From an uncultured Planctomycetaceae bacterium (GTDB lineage Bacteria; Planctomycetota; Planctomycetia; Pirellulales; Thermoguttaceae), in contig CAMZHY010000181.1 of the NCBI GenBank assembly GCA_947307005.1, positions 1-7,214 on the forward strand: a stretch of 7,214 bases of DNA, given 5' to 3'. Of this stretch, positions 5,315 to 7,214 are shown piece by piece (within the stretch, counting starts at the first letter, position 1; each line of letters begins with the position of its first letter). The translations under genes were made by a program, and so were the position numbers. Below the pieces are notes generated by a model. It had not been told where the DNA came from. It did not search any database and was given only the letters and a program-made list of their open reading frames with translations.

Positions 5315-7183
5315 TCAGAGCGAAAGGAGATACTCGACGAGATCGTCGCATTCTTCTTCGGTCATTTCGTCGACGTCGCCGAGAACGTCGCCGTGACGGC
5401 CGTCCATGAAGACGTCGTGAAGATTCACGTAGCGTCCGTCGTGCATATACGGCGGGGTGCGCCATATTCCGAGGAGCGACGGCGTGTCGAAATCGTCGCG
5501 GTGGTCGTAGTCCGCGCGCGAGCCGACGTCGTGCATCTTCATGTCGGTGAAGTATTCGCCGGAATGGCATTCGGCGCAGGCGTATTTTTCATTTTCAAAG
5601 ACCGCCTTGCCGCGCAGCGCCTTTTCGCTGAGCTTGCCGTCGACGAGCTTCGGGCTCGGAACTTCTTTGAGCGACTTGATATATTCTTCGACGTCGACGC
5701 AGGTTTCCTCCGGAACGTTCGCGAAGCAGATGAACTTGAAACCGGTGCGAATCGCGTATTCCGCGTTGACGCGGACGCCGTGCCACATCGCGGGCGGGCA
5801 TGCGATCGCGTTGACCATGCTCTTCGCGTTCTTCGGGTTGCCCATGCCGTCGTTGAGGAGGTCCCAGTTGAGCGCGTCGGAGCGCGCGTCCGGATGGCAG
5901 CTCTGGCAGCTCTGCCACGTCTGGAAGCAGAGCTGGGCGTCGTTCCACGCGAGTTCGCCGCGTCGCGCCGCGTCCATCTCCGGCGCCGGACCGAGCTGGC
6001 AGAATTCCTTCGCCTTCGGACGGCGCGCGCTCAGGTCGACGACGAGGATGTTGTCCGTAAAGTACATGCCGACGTAGACTTTCTTGCCGATGATCGCAAG
6101 GGACCGCGGCGCCTTGCCGTTAAGCGTTCGCGACGAGAGCTTGACGCGCGTCTTGAGTCCGACGAGGAACGCGAGCAGCTGCGGAACCTGATCCGCCGTC
6201 GTGACGTTCGACAGTCCCTTTTCCTTCGCGTCTTCCGCGTCTTTCGGGAGTCCGGCGAGTTTTTCAAGCGCCTTCTCCGCGTCGACGATACAAAGCTCGT
6301 GGGTGCCCGCGAGTCCGACGCAAATCTGCTTGCCGTCGGGCGTGACGTCGATCGGCCACGGGTTCGCCGCGCCGGAATCGACGTCGTCGAGGAGCACGGT
6401 GTTGACGAACTCGCGCTTTTCCGCGTCGATGATGCTGAAGCCGTTCGTGTTCATCCAGCCGCGTTCAACCTGCGTCGTCGGAAGCTGATAGCGCGCGAGG
6501 ATCGCCGTCGTGTAGACGTACTTGCCGTCGGGCGAGAGCGCGACGTGGTGCATGCTCGAGCTGCCGTTCGGGAGTCGAATCTGTTTTGTTTCGCCGGTCT
6601 GCGTGTCGAGACAGGTAATTTCCGCCGCGACGTTCGCGCCGTCGGAGCGGTCGAGGGGCAGGAAGTTGGCGACGAAGTAGGACTTGTCGTCCGGCGTGAG
6701 GACCGCGTCGCAAGGCTCGTGGAGCGCCGGATAGCGCGCTTCGACCTTGAAATCGGGGAGCGAGACCTTCTCAATGACCCATTCGTGACGCAGGCAAATA
6801 TAGAGCGTCGAACCGTCCGACGTCAGGCAAAGACCGCAAGGCGTGTGTCCGACGACCCCTTCGCCCGTCACCGCGCCCGACTCAATATCGACCGCGCAAA
6901 GTTTCCCCTGATAGTCGCCGTAGCCGACGTACATCGTCTTTTCATCATGGGAAAGGCACATGTCGTTCGGCGTCCCCGGGAGCGGAATCGTCTTGACGAC
7001 GGTTCCGTCTTCGACGTTGACGACCGCGATTTCCTTCGCGTCCATATTCAGAGAATAGAGCGTCGCGCCGTCTTTCGTCGGCAGCAGCTTAATTGGACCT
7101 TTATAGTCGGCGGCGCCGACGACGCTCGCGACGAGCGCGACGAGCGTCGTTACGACCGTCGTGAGAAGGATTCGAGTCGACAT
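5315..7183 (-). CDS. Secreted YVTN-type beta-propeller fused to di-haem cytochrome c peroxidase-like domain
   Basis: The product has 622 residues. A Sec signal (R4, a hydrophobic stretch 5-22, then VGA|AD after residue 24) directs it to the periplasm. Residues about 28-400 hold seven DG-x-x-x-Y-V-like strand pairs (DGATLYS, DEKTMYV, DGSTLYI, DDKSYFV, DGKYVYT, DGKQICV, GKKVYVG), consistent with a seven-bladed propeller with a helical insertion before the last blade. Two covalent haem sites follow, C426-QS-C-H430 and C536-AE-C-H540. After them comes W-R-T-P-P-Y-M580-H-D-G-R, a motif typical of the cytochrome c peroxidase/MauG family in which the Met can be an axial haem ligand. The fusion suggests electron transfer or peroxide reduction with the propeller as a docking or substrate platform; the substrate is unknown. 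The ATG at 7181-7183 is preceded by AGGA five bases away. The gene is convergent with 4460-5032 and ends 36 bases from a strong terminator. A 604-codon antisense frame over it is a composition artefact. Confidence 0.94.
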   Translation of the reverse strand: MSTRILLTTVVTTLVALVASVVGAADYKGPIKLLPTKDGATLYSLNMDAKEIAVVNVEDGTVVKTIPLPGTPNDMCLSHDEKTMYVGYGDYQGKLCAVDIESGAVTGEGVVGHTPCGLCLTSDGSTLYICLRHEWVIEKVSLPDFKVEARYPALHEPCDAVLTPDDKSYFVANFLPLDRSDGANVAAEITCLDTQTGETKQIRLPNGSSSMHHVALSPDGKYVYTTAILARYQLPTTQVERGWMNTNGFSIIDAEKREFVNTVLLDDVDSGAANPWPIDVTPDGKQICVGLAGTHELCIVDAEKALEKLAGLPKDAEDAKEKGLSNVTTADQVPQLLAFLVGLKTRVKLSSRTLNGKAPRSLAIIGKKVYVGMYFTDNILVVDLSARRPKAKEFCQLGPAPEMDAARRGELAWNDAQLCFQTWQSCQSCHPDARSDALNWDLLNDGMGNPKNAKSMVNAIACPPAMWHGVRVNAEYAIRTGFKFICFANVPEETCVDVEEYIKSLKEVPSPKLVDGKLSEKALRGKAVFENEKYACAECHSGEYFTDMKMHDVGSRADYDHRDDFDTPSLLGIWRTPPYMHDGRYVNLHDVFMDGRHGDVLGDVDEMTEEECDDLVEYLLSL

Positions 7184-7188
7184 AACGT

Positions 7189-7192
7189 TCCT
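7189..7192 (-). promoter_or_regulatory. Shine-Dalgarno of the propeller-cytochrome gene
   Basis: On the minus strand AGGA precedes the ATG at 7183 by five bases (AGGAACGTTATG). The spacing is short but workable, and the signal peptide begins directly at this ATG. The promoter lies outside the window. Confidence 0.5.
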
Positions 7193-7214
7193 GCGTTTGA
7201 TATCTAGGAGAGCC

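Noticed and set aside
5393..7207. Antisense open frame of 604 codons over the propeller-cytochrome gene
   Set aside because: The minus-strand gene has clear family motifs, a signal peptide and two haem sites. The antisense frame stays open because the sense gene rarely uses TTA, CTA and TCA codons in the matching phase. Its translation is Arg/Val/Asp-rich without any domain.

Overview
The window looks like a chromosomal segment from a planctomycete, possibly a Thermoguttaceae/Pirellulales-type lineage. That is inferred from the gene mix: a SUMF1-family protein, a Tat-exported TIM-barrel protein, and a YVTN-propeller/di-haem cytochrome fusion. Strong GACG/TCG-rich codon use fits. There is no rRNA or tRNA by which to place it more exactly.

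Layout, left to right. Positions 1-684 hold the 3' part of a SUMF1/formylglycine-generating-enzyme-family gene that starts before the window. A 252-base gap follows, with a promoter-like module and a structured leader. The next gene (937-1950, +) encodes a Tat-exported protein with a GH20-like H-x-G-x-D-E motif. It ends in a strong hairpin terminator, followed at once by a diverged, internally deleted copy of its own 3' end (about 2041-2259), read here as a pseudogene remnant. After a weak terminator and a second copy of the promoter-like module comes a 631-residue AlbA_2 (Schlafen-type) plus GHKL-ATPase-like regulator (2475-4370, +). Its linker carries a near-perfect 141-bp tandem repeat and leads to a C-terminal winged helix. 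Downstream, a promoter nested inside inverted repeats precedes an unrecognised 190-residue protein (4460-5032, +). Two hairpin terminators separate it from a convergent gene (5315-7183, -) for a secreted seven-bladed propeller fused to a di-haem cytochrome c peroxidase-like domain.

No multi-gene operon is evident: nearly every gene has its own terminator or promoter-like element. The functions (exported carbohydrate-active-like protein, periplasmic redox protein, nucleic-acid-binding regulator, SUMF1 protein) do not form an obvious pathway. I do not see a clear new multi-gene system. The most notable signals are the matched promoter-like modules at 728-776 and 2389-2436, the tandem-repeat linker of the AlbA_2 protein, the decayed 3'-end duplication, and the inverted-repeat-framed promoter at 4393-4437.
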